Below, in pieces: positions 34,392-43,261 of a DNA stretch of 64,000 nucleotides. The notes beneath the pieces were generated by a model. It ran no database searches, was not told the DNA's origin, and was given only the letters and a program-made list of their open reading frames with translations. Within the stretch, counting starts at the first letter, position 1. Every line of letters begins with the position of its first letter. Source of the DNA: Paenibacillaceae bacterium (GTDB lineage Bacteria > Bacillota > Bacilli > Paenibacillales > Paenibacillaceae); contig CAAFUF010000012.1 in assembly GCA_900766135.1 (NCBI GenBank), positions 10,443 through 74,442 of the forward strand, read 5' to 3'. The position numbers and the translations under genes are program-made.

Positions 34392-35882
34392 ATGGAAAAA
34401 TATATCTTGGCCTTGGATCAAGGCACGACGAGTTCGCGGGCCATCTTGTTCAATCGGCAGGGAGACATTGTCCACTCGGCGCAGCGGGAGTTTCCGCAGT
34501 ATTTCCCCGAACCCGGCTGGGTGGAGCAGCATCCGAACGAAATTTGGGGGTCCGTTCTGTCCGTCATTGCCTCCTGCCTGTCAGAATCCGGGATCAAGCC
34601 GAGACAAGTTGCCGGCATCGGCATTACGAACCAACGGGAAACGACGGTCGTCTGGGAGAAAGAAAGCGGCAACCCGATTTATCCGGCGATCGTCTGGCAA
34701 TCCCGGCAAACGGCCTCGATCTGCGAGGAGCTGCGCGGAGCGGGCCATGACGCCTTATTCCGGGCCAAGACCGGTTTGCTGCTTGATCCTTATTTCTCCG
34801 GAACCAAGGTGAAGTGGATTCTCGACCATGTCGAAGGCTCGCGGGAGCGGGCCGCGAACGGGGAATTGCTGTTCGGTACCATCGATACCTGGTTGATTTG
34901 GAAGCTTTCCGGCGGACGCCTGCATGTGACGGACTATTCCAACGCGTCGCGGACCCTGATGTACAACATTCACGAGCTGACCTGGGATGACGAGCTGCTT
35001 GCGCTCTTGGACATCCCGAAAGCGATGCTGCCCGAAGTCAAATCCTCGTCCGAGGTATACGGCACGACGATTCCGTATCATTTCTTCGGAGAGGAGGTGC
35101 CGATCGCCGGGACGGCCGGAGACCAGCAAGCGGCGTTGTTCGGGCAGGCCTGCTTCCAGCCGGGGATGGTCAAGACGACCTATGGAACCGGCTGCTTCAT
35201 GCTCATGAATACCGGCAGCACTCCCGTCGTGTCCGAACATGGGCTGATCACCTCTTTGGCTTGGGGACTGAACGGGAAGGTGGAATACGCGCTGGAGGGC
35301 AGCATCTTCGTATCCGGATCGGCCATCCAGTGGCTGCGCGACGGGCTGCGCCTGTTCCGTGACGCGAAGGACAGCGAGGCTTACGCCGCGCGCGTCGCTT
35401 CGACGGAAGGCGTCTACGTCGTTCCGGCCTTCGTCGGACTCGGCAGCCCGTATTGGGACAGCGAGGTTCGCGGGGCGGTATTCGGCCTGACGCGAGGCAC
35501 GACGAAGGAGCATTTCATCCGGGCCACGCTGGAGGCGCTGGCTTATCAGACCAAAGACGTTCTTGGCGCGATGGAACAGGATTCCGGGTACGCCGTGAAG
35601 TCCATGCAGGTGGATGGCGGGGCGGTTTCGAACGGATTCTTGATGCAGTTCCAAAGCGACATACTCGGCGTTCCCGTAGAACGTCCGGCGATCGGCGAAA
35701 CGACGGCGCTGGGTGCGGCTTTTTTGGCGGGTCTGGCGGTAGGCTACTGGAGCCATCTGGATGACATTGCCTTGTGCAAACGGCTGGAGCGCCGCTTCGA
35801 ACCGGCCATGCCTCAGTCGAAGCGGGAAGCGCTCTACCAAGGCTGGCTGAAGGCGGTTCATGCCGCGATGGCCTTCAAATAA
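34392..35882 (+). CDS. glpK: Glycerol kinase
   Basis: This 496-residue enzyme phosphorylates glycerol to sn-glycerol-3-P. Marks are ILALDQGTTSSRAILF (phosphate 1), GITNQRETTVVWE, VDGGAVSNGFLMQFQSDIL and ETTALGAAFLAGLAVGYW. YHFFGEEVPIAGTAGDQQA holds the His that HPr phosphorylates in Firmicutes, so it is probably activated by the PTS. ATG 34392 gives the family N-terminus; a frame open from 34314 would add 26 residues that relatives lack. No glpF, glpD or glpP neighbour is present. Ends before the GerE gene. Confidence 0.96.
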   Translation: MEKYILALDQGTTSSRAILFNRQGDIVHSAQREFPQYFPEPGWVEQHPNEIWGSVLSVIASCLSESGIKPRQVAGIGITNQRETTVVWEKESGNPIYPAIVWQSRQTASICEELRGAGHDALFRAKTGLLLDPYFSGTKVKWILDHVEGSRERAANGELLFGTIDTWLIWKLSGGRLHVTDYSNASRTLMYNIHELTWDDELLALLDIPKAMLPEVKSSSEVYGTTIPYHFFGEEVPIAGTAGDQQAALFGQACFQPGMVKTTYGTGCFMLMNTGSTPVVSEHGLITSLAWGLNGKVEYALEGSIFVSGSAIQWLRDGLRLFRDAKDSEAYAARVASTEGVYVVPAFVGLGSPYWDSEVRGAVFGLTRGTTKEHFIRATLEALAYQTKDVLGAMEQDSGYAVKSMQVDGGAVSNGFLMQFQSDILGVPVERPAIGETTALGAAFLAGLAVGYWSHLDDIALCKRLERRFEPAMPQSKREALYQGWLKAVHAAMAFK

Positions 35883-35909
35883 CAGACCGCCCATTTCTTT
35901 GCGGCACCG

Positions 35910-35938
35910 CACCATTAACCCTGTTCTTTCATAAGATG
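35910..35938 (+). promoter_or_regulatory. Candidate sigma-K promoter of gerE
   Basis: CACC, 16 bases, then CATAAGATG. In Bacillus subtilis gerE is transcribed by sigma-K, so position and pattern agree. The start codon is 62 bases downstream of this site. Confidence 0.55.
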
Positions 35939-36000
35939 TGTTGACTGTATCCCTGAACCTTGTTAAACCACAAAACCCGAGCAAGGAGGGGTGACGCATT

Positions 36001-36225
36001 TTGAAGAGCAGCGATCGTAACAGCAAATTTCTGTTAACTCATCGTGAACGGGAGGTCTTCGAGCTTCTCGTGCAGGATAAAACGACGCGCGACATTGCCG
36101 GGCAACTGTTTATCAGTGAGAAAACCGTCCGTAACCACATTTCCAACGTCATGCAAAAGTTGAATGTCAAAGGTCGCGCGCAGGCGGTTGTCGAGCTGAT
36201 CAAGCTTGGGGAGCTGAAAATCTGA
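36001..36225 (+). CDS. gerE: Late sporulation regulator GerE
   Basis: This 74-residue LuxR-type HTH protein has exactly the length of Bacillus subtilis GerE, and long stretches look nearly the same, for example REREVFELLVQDKTTRDIA and LFISEKTVRNHISNVMQKL. GerE works with sigma-K RNA polymerase in the mother cell to switch coat and outer-layer genes on or off. TTG start behind AAGGAGGGG. GerE boxes in front of the glycan operons of this window would tie the two together, but I did not find clear ones. Confidence 0.95.
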   Translation: MKSSDRNSKFLLTHREREVFELLVQDKTTRDIAGQLFISEKTVRNHISNVMQKLNVKGRAQAVVELIKLGELKI

Positions 36226-36258
36226 CGGTAACCTACGTATGCGTAGAAAGCCGCAAGC

Positions 36259-36300
36259 CTTCTTTTTCACCCTGTAAGGGGGGAGAGAGGAGGTTTTTTT
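36259..36300 (+). terminator. Rho-independent terminator of gerE
   Basis: A 14-15 bp stem rich in G-T pairs (ccttcttttt.../...gagaggagg) with loop TGTAA precedes seven T. Confidence 0.7.
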
Positions 36301-36376
36301 GTGTATATTCCTGGATTTGCCCCATCGTTCCTCAGGATTTGAAAAATGAGGTATGATAAGAACGGGTGAAATCACA

Positions 36377-37942
36377 ATGAAAATGCGACACGCGGCGGAT
36401 GCTGCCGGGCTTGCGCCCGATACGAAATGGAGCCGGAAGAAAACGGCGGCCGCCAATTGGGCGGTCACGGTCGGCATGATCGCCATGGCGACGTTGTTGT
36501 CGCTTGGCTTCCGGTCGACCGGAATGCACGAATCGAACTTTATCATGACCTATATCCTGGGCGTATTGCTGGTTGCCAGGCTGACAGACGGGTATATTTA
36601 CGGGATGGCGGCTTCGATTATCGGCGTCTTGGCGTTCAACTTCTTTTTTACCGAACCGTATTACACCTTCATCGCCTACAGGGCCGATTACCCGGTCACC
36701 TTTGCCGTTATGTTAGCCGTTGCCGTCATGACCAGCGCTTTGACGACCCGGGCGAAGCGGGAGGCCGAGAACTCTGCGGTACGGGAGCAACGAGCGCAAA
36801 TTCTGTATCGGATCAGCCGCAGCTTGCTGGCCACGGAGAATATTTCGCAAATCGCGGAGACCGGCGTCGAGAACATCGCCAAATTGTATGGACGAATCGC
36901 CATCATGGCCACAGTCGACGAGGCGGGGCGATTGGGGGAACCCTACGTTCATGCCGTGAACGACACATGGTCGGACCTGTTCCACATACCCGGGGAAAAG
37001 CAAGCAATGGAAGCGTGCGCCTCGTTGGGGCTGGCGACCGGGTTCGGTACCGATCGCTTTCCCTCCGGCCAAGCCTACTATCTTCCGCTTCTAGGCCAAA
37101 GCGGCTGCTTCGGCGTCATCGGCATTTCTTGCCCGGACCGCAGGCCGCTTTCAGGGGAGCAGAAGAAAATGCTCGAGGCCGTCTCCTCCCAACTCGCCAT
37201 GGCCATGGAACGGGAAAAGTTGCTGGACATCCAGCAAAGGTCGAAGATGGAGATTGAGCGGGAGCAGCTTCGCGGGAATCTGCTCCGGGCCGTTTCGCAT
37301 GATTTGAGAACTCCGCTGGCCGGGATCTTGGGGTCGGCCGCTGCGCTGCTTAACCATGACGATACGCTTGAACCGGAGGAAAAAGAGAAGTTGCTGCAGG
37401 GCATATACGAGGACACGAGCTGGCTGATCCATTCGATCGAAAACATTCTGAGCATGACGCGGATGGACGAAGGAAACTTGTCGATCCATAAAAGCATGGA
37501 AGCGGTGGAGGAAGTCGTCGGGGAAGCGATCTCCCGGGTGGAGAAGCTCCTCGCGGACCACACGATTCGCGTCCGCATTCCGGACGAGCTGGTCATGCTG
37601 CCGATGGACGGAATCCTGATCGAACAGGTGCTGGTCAACCTCCTCGACAACGCGATCAAGCATACGCCGTCCGGATCGGCGATTGACATCGATGTGCAGG
37701 CTGGAGGCGACCGGGTCGTGTTTGAAGTCGCCGATAACGGATCGGGCATTCCGGAGGCGTATTTGGATTCCGTATTCGACCGTTTTTTCACGGTGGCGGA
37801 AAGCCGTTCCGAAAGAAGAGGCACCGGATTGGGACTTTCGATTTGCCGATCGATCGTTGTCGCGCACGGCGGAGACATTTCCGCGTTCAATAACGAATCC
37901 GGCGGCGCGACGTTCCGCTTCGCATTGCCCCGGAAGGAGTGA
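36377..37942 (+). CDS. KdpD-like sensor histidine kinase lacking the KdpD/Usp N-terminus
   Basis: This 521-residue protein corresponds to the C-terminal two thirds of KdpD. Residues 25-125 hold four membrane segments of the DUF4118 type (including YIYGMAASIIGVLAFNFFF). Then come a GAF-like part, the phosphoacceptor His308 in RAVSHDLRTPLAGIL, an N box (VNLLDNAIKHT), VADNGSGIPEAYL and a G box (RRGTGLGLSI). The KdpD ATP-binding and universal-stress domains are absent. ATG 36377 is better spaced from GGGTGA than ATG 36353. Followed after four bases by its response regulator, and then trk genes, so it probably senses potassium or osmotic stress. Confidence 0.88.
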   Translation: MKMRHAADAAGLAPDTKWSRKKTAAANWAVTVGMIAMATLLSLGFRSTGMHESNFIMTYILGVLLVARLTDGYIYGMAASIIGVLAFNFFFTEPYYTFIAYRADYPVTFAVMLAVAVMTSALTTRAKREAENSAVREQRAQILYRISRSLLATENISQIAETGVENIAKLYGRIAIMATVDEAGRLGEPYVHAVNDTWSDLFHIPGEKQAMEACASLGLATGFGTDRFPSGQAYYLPLLGQSGCFGVIGISCPDRRPLSGEQKKMLEAVSSQLAMAMEREKLLDIQQRSKMEIEREQLRGNLLRAVSHDLRTPLAGILGSAAALLNHDDTLEPEEKEKLLQGIYEDTSWLIHSIENILSMTRMDEGNLSIHKSMEAVEEVVGEAISRVEKLLADHTIRVRIPDELVMLPMDGILIEQVLVNLLDNAIKHTPSGSAIDIDVQAGGDRVVFEVADNGSGIPEAYLDSVFDRFFTVAESRSERRGTGLGLSICRSIVVAHGGDISAFNNESGGATFRFALPRKE

Positions 37943-37946
37943 GAGG

Positions 37947-38648
37947 ATGGATGATAAACCTATGATCCTGGTGGTGGAGGACGATCCGCCGATTCGCAAT
38001 TTTATAGGCGTTTCCCTAAAGGCGCAAGGTTACCGATGTTTGGACACCTCAAACGGCAACACGGGGATTTCCCTGATCTTGTCGCATAACCCGGATGTGA
38101 TCGTCATCGATTTGGGGCTTCCGGACATGGACGGGATGGAGGTCATCGCCGCGGTGCGGCCGTTGACGAAAGCGGCGATCATCGTCGTATCGGCCCGCGG
38201 GCGCGAACGGGAGAAGGTGCTCGCTCTGGACAGCGGTGCGGACGATTATTTGACCAAACCGTTTAGCGTCGCCGAACTGATGGCGCGGATCAGAGTCGCG
38301 CTGCGGCATTCCGGACAAAGGGAAGCGGTCCGCGACGATTCGGCCGGGGAATATGCCGTCGGCGAACTGCGCCTCGACTTTGACCGTCGCCGCGTCTTCC
38401 TTGCGGACGAAGAAATCCATTTGACGCCCATCGAATTCAAGTTGATGGCGCTTTTGGCCAAGCATGCGGGGAAAGTGCTGACCCATAAATTCATCCTGGG
38501 GGAAGTCTGGGGAGCGTTAACGGGCGACGACACGCAGTCGCTCCGGGTGTTCATGGCGAATATACGCAGGAAAATCGAGAAGGATCCCGCCCGGCCAAGG
38601 TACATCCTGACGGAAGTTGGCGTAGGATACCGGCTGGTGGACGAATAG
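37947..38648 (+). CDS. KdpE-like OmpR-family response regulator
   Basis: This 233-residue regulator has a receiver domain (MILVVEDDPPIR; phosphoacceptor Asp55 in VIVIDLGLPDMDG; YLTKPF) and a winged-helix domain (HLTPIEFKLMALLAKHAGK, TEVGVGYRL). The closing VGVGYRL is typical of KdpE. ATG 37947 with AAGGAGTGAGAGG upstream; long open frame before it lies in the kinase gene. No kdpFABC genes follow; instead trk genes do, behind candidate repeats. Confidence 0.9.
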   Translation: MDDKPMILVVEDDPPIRNFIGVSLKAQGYRCLDTSNGNTGISLILSHNPDVIVIDLGLPDMDGMEVIAAVRPLTKAAIIVVSARGREREKVLALDSGADDYLTKPFSVAELMARIRVALRHSGQREAVRDDSAGEYAVGELRLDFDRRRVFLADEEIHLTPIEFKLMALLAKHAGKVLTHKFILGEVWGALTGDDTQSLRVFMANIRRKIEKDPARPRYILTEVGVGYRLVDE

Positions 38649-38650
38649 TG

Positions 38651-38696
38651 GAAGGGTCTGGCCCAAATCGGCTTTTGGGGCAGATCCTTCTTTTTT
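38651..38696 (+). terminator. Rho-independent terminator of the kinase/regulator pair
   Basis: gaagggtctg/cagatccttc with an inner gcccaaa/tttgggg stem precedes six T. Confidence 0.85.
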
Positions 38697-38704
38697 ATGT
38701 CGAA

Positions 38705-38744
38705 TCTTAACAAGATCTTTACGGGATGAACCGGATTCTTAACA
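38705..38744 (+). promoter_or_regulatory. Candidate response-regulator sites upstream of trk operon
   Basis: TCTTAACA (38705), TCTTTACG (38716) and TCTTAACA (38737) are direct repeats spaced 11 and 21 bases, as expected for OmpR/KdpE-type binding on one helix face. They lie 106 bases upstream of the TPR gene. Confidence 0.4.
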
Positions 38745-38849
38745 CTGATTTTATTCCTTCCTTGTTATCATTAACTAATGTCGTTCCCCGGCTGAGGCGG
38801 TGTCTGGCTTCACGCCGGAACAGGAAAATCGACGGGAGGAGTGAACAGC

Positions 38850-39254
38850 ATGCGGTACGATCAAGAATCCCATGCTTATGAACAATCTATAGCGGAAGCC
38901 GTGACCGCCCTTCAAACGAGGGAGTACGGAGCGGCCCTGGAGCATATCAAACGGGCGATGGAAGAAGATGTCCATGCGCCCGAGGCGCAAAATCTGCTCG
39001 GCATCCTTGCCGAAATGACAGGGGACTTAAGTTTGGCCGGCAAGCATTACCGGGCAGCCAATGCTCTAAGCCCTACGTACAAACCGGCCAGCCGGAATTT
39101 GCATCGAATTACCTCTTTGGCTTACCGGATTTGGAACACGCCGATCGACTACGGCAACAAACCGGAAGTAGAAGAACCCATCAACTGCACCATCGTTTAT
39201 GATGATCGCCATATCGGTCGTGTTGTCAAAAAAGGAGCGGTACGGAGCAAATGA
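38850..39254 (+). CDS. Small TPR-like protein in potassium operon
   Basis: This 134-residue protein has two TPR-like helix pairs (IAEAVTALQTREYGAALEHI, EAQNLLGILAEMTGDLS, KHYRAANALSP). A C-terminal segment from residue 95 has PEVEEPINCTIVYDDRHIG. No signal peptide. It is followed with a four-base overlap by the first TrkA gene, so it belongs to the trk operon. TPR domains mediate protein contacts; the partner could be the Trk system or the kinase. ATG 38850 was chosen over GTG 38841 for spacing to GGGAGGA. Confidence 0.78.
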   Translation: MRYDQESHAYEQSIAEAVTALQTREYGAALEHIKRAMEEDVHAPEAQNLLGILAEMTGDLSLAGKHYRAANALSPTYKPASRNLHRITSLAYRIWNTPIDYGNKPEVEEPINCTIVYDDRHIGRVVKKGAVRSK

Positions 39255-39688
39255 AAAAAAACGACTGCCGTCATGCGATCATCGCCGGCTGCAGCAGGGT
39301 CGGGGCGGAAATCGCCTCCATGCTGTCGTCCAAAGGCAAAGATGTCGTGGTGCTCGACAACAACAAGCTGTCTTTCCGCAAGCTGTCGCCGGATTACAGC
39401 GGTTTTACGGTCGAAGCCGATGCGACCGATGTCGACGCGCTGAAACAAGCAGGGATTGAGAAAGCCGATTTGCTGGTGGCGGCGACCAACGACGATAACA
39501 CGAATATTATGATCGCCCAGATCGCCAGCAAGCTGTTTCAAGTGCCGAGGGTCATCTCACGGCTGTATGATTACGAGAAAGAAGTCGTGTATAACGACTA
39601 TAATGTACAAATTATTTATCCGACTCGGCTGACCTTGCATCAGTTTGAACAATTGATTTCCGAGCATCACAGGGAGGGGTCGAGATGA
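39251..39688 (+). CDS. TrkA-N (RCK) domain protein, first half of split TrkA
   Basis: This 145-residue protein is a single NAD-binding RCK_N domain. It has AIIAGCSRVGAEIASMLSS, close to the Rossmann GxGxxG, then VVVLDNN, the acidic residue at the end of strand 2, VEADATDVDALKQAGIE and ADLLVAATNDDNTNIMIAQIA. The TrkA_C domain is missing. It overlaps its neighbours by four bases on each side. With the next protein it should form the cytosolic gating ring for TrkH. Confidence 0.88.
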   Translation: MKKNDCRHAIIAGCSRVGAEIASMLSSKGKDVVVLDNNKLSFRKLSPDYSGFTVEADATDVDALKQAGIEKADLLVAATNDDNTNIMIAQIASKLFQVPRVISRLYDYEKEVVYNDYNVQIIYPTRLTLHQFEQLISEHHREGSR

Positions 39689-40356
39689 ACATCATCATGG
39701 TTGGCGGGCGGAAAAAGGTCGATTTTCTCGGAAGGTCCCTGCTTGCCAAAAAGCATAACGTAACGATCATCCACGATGACGAAAACTACTGCAAGTTTCT
39801 GGCTAGGACTCATGATGAAGCTACGGTGATTTGCGGGGACGGAAGCAAGCCTTATATCCTTGAGGATGCGAATATTCAGGATGCCGACGTCGTCATCGCG
39901 CTGACGCCAAAGGATGCCGACAATCTTGTGATCTGCCAACTGGCCAAAAAGGTATACGGCGTAAAACGGGCCTTAACGACCGTCAGCAATCCGAAAAACG
40001 TGGAAGTTTTCAAAAAGCTCGACATCAATTCGGTCATCAGCGCCACTTACATCGCCGCGGAGATGATTGAACAAATGGCCGCGATCAACGAAATCGAAAA
40101 CCTGGTCTCTTTCGAACAGGGGAAAATCGTCGTGATGGAAATCGTCGTCAAAGCAAACTACCCGGTTTGCGGAAGGACGCTGGCGGAGTTGGAAATTCCG
40201 GAGCAAAGCATCATCGGATGCATTATACGAGGCGTGAGCAGCATTATCCCCAAGGGGAAAACGCAAATTTTGGCGGGAGATAAGCTGATCGTGCTGTCGC
40301 CTCCGGAAGTGCAGCGGGAGATGATCAAAATTATCGTAGGGAGAACGGAAAGCTGA
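39685..40356 (+). CDS. TrkA-like protein with RCK_N and RCK_C domains
   Basis: This 223-residue protein has an RCK_N domain (residues 1-125; VICGDGSKPYILEDANI, ADVVIALTPKDADNLVICQLA) and a C-terminal TrkA_C domain (IVVMEIVVKANYPVCGRTLAEL, GDKLIVLSPP). Its glycine loop is degenerate (GGRKKVDFLG instead of GxGxxG), so it may not bind NAD in the usual way. E. coli TrkA has two RCK_N and two RCK_C units in one chain; here the two halves are two genes. Overlaps the trkH gene by one base. Confidence 0.88.
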   Translation: MNIIMVGGRKKVDFLGRSLLAKKHNVTIIHDDENYCKFLARTHDEATVICGDGSKPYILEDANIQDADVVIALTPKDADNLVICQLAKKVYGVKRALTTVSNPKNVEVFKKLDINSVISATYIAAEMIEQMAAINEIENLVSFEQGKIVVMEIVVKANYPVCGRTLAELEIPEQSIIGCIIRGVSSIIPKGKTQILAGDKLIVLSPPEVQREMIKIIVGRTES

Positions 40357-41840
40357 TGCCGATCCATCGACAACCAGTCATGACAAGCTATAGGACGGTT
40401 TTGGGTTATGTGGGAAAACTCACCATGATTAGCGGGGGGATTCTGATGCTGCCGCTGCTCGTTTTGTTCGCTTTTCCGGACGAAGCGAGGCACGCCCCCG
40501 ACTTTTTGCTACCCGCCGCTTTGGCCATCGTTTCCGGCTTCTTGCTGAGCCTTCTGATTCGCGGGAACAACCAGCGGAAACTGACGCTGCGTCAGGATAC
40601 GGTCATCATTTTGCTGGCTTGGCTGATTGCGGCGTTTTTCTCCGCACTGCCGTTTATGTTCTCGAAGCAGCTCCATTTTACCCAGGCGATGTTCGAGGCG
40701 GTTAGCGGCTGGACCACGACCGGCCTATCGGTCGTCGACGTCACGAAAACGCCGAAAATTTTTCTGATGCATCGCAGTTTGATGCAGTATTTCGGCGGAG
40801 TGGGCATCGTGCTGGTAATGGCGTCGGCATTGTCAGGTACTTACGGGATGCGGTTATATCATGCCGAAGGGCACGCGGACAGGCTGATGCCGAACCTGGC
40901 CAAATCGGCAAGGATCGTGATGTCGATCTACTCCGGATACATCGCCGCGGGCACGATTCTGTACGCCAGTTTCGGCATGCCGTGGTTCGACGCGCTCAAC
41001 CACGCGATTCCTGCGCTCTCGACGGGGGGGTTCTCAACGCAAACGGACAGTATCGGCGCTTATGACAGCCTTCCGATCGAGTTGATCACGATCATTTTAA
41101 TGCTGCTTGGTACGACCAATTTTGCCGCACATATGCTCTTGATCCGAGGCAGGTTTAAGAGCTTTTTCCGGGTCGGGGAGGTGCGGTTTATGTTCCTCGT
41201 CCTGGGGCTGGCCATTCCTTTGCTGGCGTTCGTTTCTTTGAACGGGCTGTACGGAAGCGTACCTCAAGGTTTGCGGATTGCGGCGTTCCAGGCAGTGACA
41301 GCCCTCAGCACGACCGGCTTCTCGACGGTGGGCTACGGCGACTGGGCGCCCTTTCCGGTTTATCTGCTGATCCTGCTTATGTTGATCGGGGGAGGCGCCG
41401 GTTCTACGGCAGGGGCGATCAAGTTATCCCGGGTACATCTGATGGTCAAGTCGTTCCTCTGGAATTTGAAACGAAAATTTCTTCCGGAACATATGGTAAA
41501 CGAGGATTTCGTCTACCGCCCGGAGGGCAAGCTGCCTATCGAGGAGAAGCATGTTTTGGAAGCGTCGAATTACGCGTTTATCTATATGGTACTGGTCTTT
41601 ATCGGTACCGGCGTGATGGTGGCCAACGGCTTCTCCCTGCAGGATTCCTTGTTCGAGTTCGCCTCCACGATCGGAACCGTCGGCCTGTCGGTCGGGGTAA
41701 CGGGGCCGGATACTCCGCCCGCCGTACTGTGGACGCAAATCGCCGGGATGTTATTCGGCCGGTTGGAGATTTACGTCATTTTCATCGCCGTGATCAAAGT
41801 GTTCAAGGATACGGGGAAGTGTCTTAGACCTCGGAAATAA
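40356..41840 (+). CDS. trkH: TrkH family potassium uptake channel protein
   Basis: This 494-residue membrane protein has about ten hydrophobic segments and four P-loop regions with the selectivity-type sequences SGWTTTGLSVVD, PALSTGGFSTQT, TALSTTGFSTVGYGD and TIGTVGLSVGVTG. Loop Gly residues needed for potassium are present. YHAEGH after the second loop is a family mark. It works with the TrkA proteins upstream. ATG 40356 overlaps the previous stop; ATG 40380 (MTSYRTVLGYV) is an alternative. Operon ends at a terminator near 41.9 kb. Confidence 0.93.
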   Translation: MPIHRQPVMTSYRTVLGYVGKLTMISGGILMLPLLVLFAFPDEARHAPDFLLPAALAIVSGFLLSLLIRGNNQRKLTLRQDTVIILLAWLIAAFFSALPFMFSKQLHFTQAMFEAVSGWTTTGLSVVDVTKTPKIFLMHRSLMQYFGGVGIVLVMASALSGTYGMRLYHAEGHADRLMPNLAKSARIVMSIYSGYIAAGTILYASFGMPWFDALNHAIPALSTGGFSTQTDSIGAYDSLPIELITIILMLLGTTNFAAHMLLIRGRFKSFFRVGEVRFMFLVLGLAIPLLAFVSLNGLYGSVPQGLRIAAFQAVTALSTTGFSTVGYGDWAPFPVYLLILLMLIGGGAGSTAGAIKLSRVHLMVKSFLWNLKRKFLPEHMVNEDFVYRPEGKLPIEEKHVLEASNYAFIYMVLVFIGTGVMVANGFSLQDSLFEFASTIGTVGLSVGVTGPDTPPAVLWTQIAGMLFGRLEIYVIFIAVIKVFKDTGKCLRPRK

Positions 41841-41906
41841 ACGCGGATTCGCAAGGATAATGATTGGGATTTCCTCGGATGTCGGCCGATTAGGCGATGA
41901 TAAGAA

Positions 41907-41949
41907 AAAAACCTCCAACCTGCCTTTTGGGCGGGGAACGGAGGTTTTT
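41907..41949. terminator. Terminator between convergent trkH and MFS genes
   Basis: aaaaacctcc pairs with ggaggttttt around a structured loop containing a cctgcc/gggcgg pairing; T runs lie on both sides. Confidence 0.8.
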
Positions 41950-41973
41950 GGCGTTTTTTTAAGCATAGGCCTG

Positions 41974-43257
41974 TTAAGCGTCCAAGTGGACGGGGCTTTG
42001 ATCTGCAGCGAAACCTGGGCTTGACCGGAAGAGAGTCCGGATCTCGGACAATTCTCCATCGAGCGCTTTCAGTCCGGGGATAAGCAGCATGACGCAGGAG
42101 CTGAAGATCGGGAGTAGCCCAGCGGCCAAAAACATCGTTTGTACGCCGTAATGTTCGGAAACGATGCTCCCAGCAAACGTTCCGACGGGGTATAAGGCGC
42201 CGCCAATTAGGAACCGGTTCGCATTCACGCGCCCTTGCAAGCGGCCGGGAACGAGCTTGCCATGCAGGGAAGAACTTAGCGAGCCGAAAAAGGGTCCGCA
42301 GGCGCCCGAGGCGAACAGAGCCGCCAGAGCAACCGGATAGCTCTGAGTTAAACCGAGGATGGCGTTGAAGCAACCGATGGCTGCCAGACTGAAAACCATA
42401 ACTCGCCGCCGCTGCTTAATATCGCCCAGCCAGGATATCAGTCCGAGCCCAGCTAGGGAGCCCAAAGCGGTAGCGGTCGTGAAGGTCCCCATCGCAGCGG
42501 CGTCCCGCTGCAGGACTTCGCTGACGAACGGGACCATCATCGTCCAGATGGCGCCCTGGCACATATTGCTGATCGAAACCATGACCATGACGGCGAACAT
42601 GGCGGGAACCTGCCTGTAAAACGAAAAGCCTTCAACGATTTCCCGCAGATAGGTTTTAACGGAAGCGGCGGGGGCCTCGTTTTGGCGGGTACTCTTCGGC
42701 AAAAACAGCAGCATGGCGATCGCCGCCAGATAACATGCCCCATTGATCCCCAACGCGGGCAGCGACCCGAACCCAGCTACTACGCCGCCTGCGATCGCCG
42801 GACCAGCCAAGGCCGCCGCGTTCCGGCACCCGTCGATCATGGCAAAGGCCCGGGTCAGTTTGCGGGAGCCCGCAGCTTCCGGCACAAGGGCCATGGCGGT
42901 GGGCAGGAACAGGGCGGAGCAAGAACCGCTAAGTCCGGCAGCCAGGAACAAGTGCCATAGCTGCAGATGTCCGGCCATGCCGGCAACCCAAGGCAGAAGG
43001 ATGGCGGTAAGCCGCACGGCGGCGAGCCCTGCCATGAGCCGATTGCGGGGCAGCCGGTCGGAGAGCGGCGAACCGAGCAGGCGAATCACCAGCTCCGGGA
43101 TGCCGGAAGAGAGAGCGAGTGCGCCCATCGCCAGTTTAGAGCCGGTGATTTCGTACACCAGCCACTCCATGGCAAGCAAGCCGAACGCATCCCCAAAACC
43201 GCTTAAGGCGATCGTTGACAAGAGCCCGTAATATGCACGATGCTTCAAGGCAATCAT
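41974..43257 (-). CDS. MFS transporter (drug/enterobactin-exporter-like)
   Basis: This 427-residue protein has about twelve membrane segments. The loop after segment 2 has GSPLSDRLPRNRLM, the equivalent of the MFS motif A (GxLaDRxGRrR), and the central loop is short. It resembles MFS_3-type exporters (EntS-like, macrolide efflux), but substrate cannot be read. It overlaps nothing; the regulator stop lies four bases upstream, so the pair is an operon. Confidence 0.85.
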   Translation of the reverse strand: MIALKHRAYYGLLSTIALSGFGDAFGLLAMEWLVYEITGSKLAMGALALSSGIPELVIRLLGSPLSDRLPRNRLMAGLAAVRLTAILLPWVAGMAGHLQLWHLFLAAGLSGSCSALFLPTAMALVPEAAGSRKLTRAFAMIDGCRNAAALAGPAIAGGVVAGFGSLPALGINGACYLAAIAMLLFLPKSTRQNEAPAASVKTYLREIVEGFSFYRQVPAMFAVMVMVSISNMCQGAIWTMMVPFVSEVLQRDAAAMGTFTTATALGSLAGLGLISWLGDIKQRRRVMVFSLAAIGCFNAILGLTQSYPVALAALFASGACGPFFGSLSSSLHGKLVPGRLQGRVNANRFLIGGALYPVGTFAGSIVSEHYGVQTMFLAAGLLPIFSSCVMLLIPGLKALDGELSEIRTLFRSSPGFAADQSPVHLDA

Positions 43258-43261
43258 CTCC

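Noticed and set aside
34755..36026. 423-residue antisense frame over glpK and gerE
   Set aside because: Shadow frame due to high GC; crosses two well-supported genes on the other strand.
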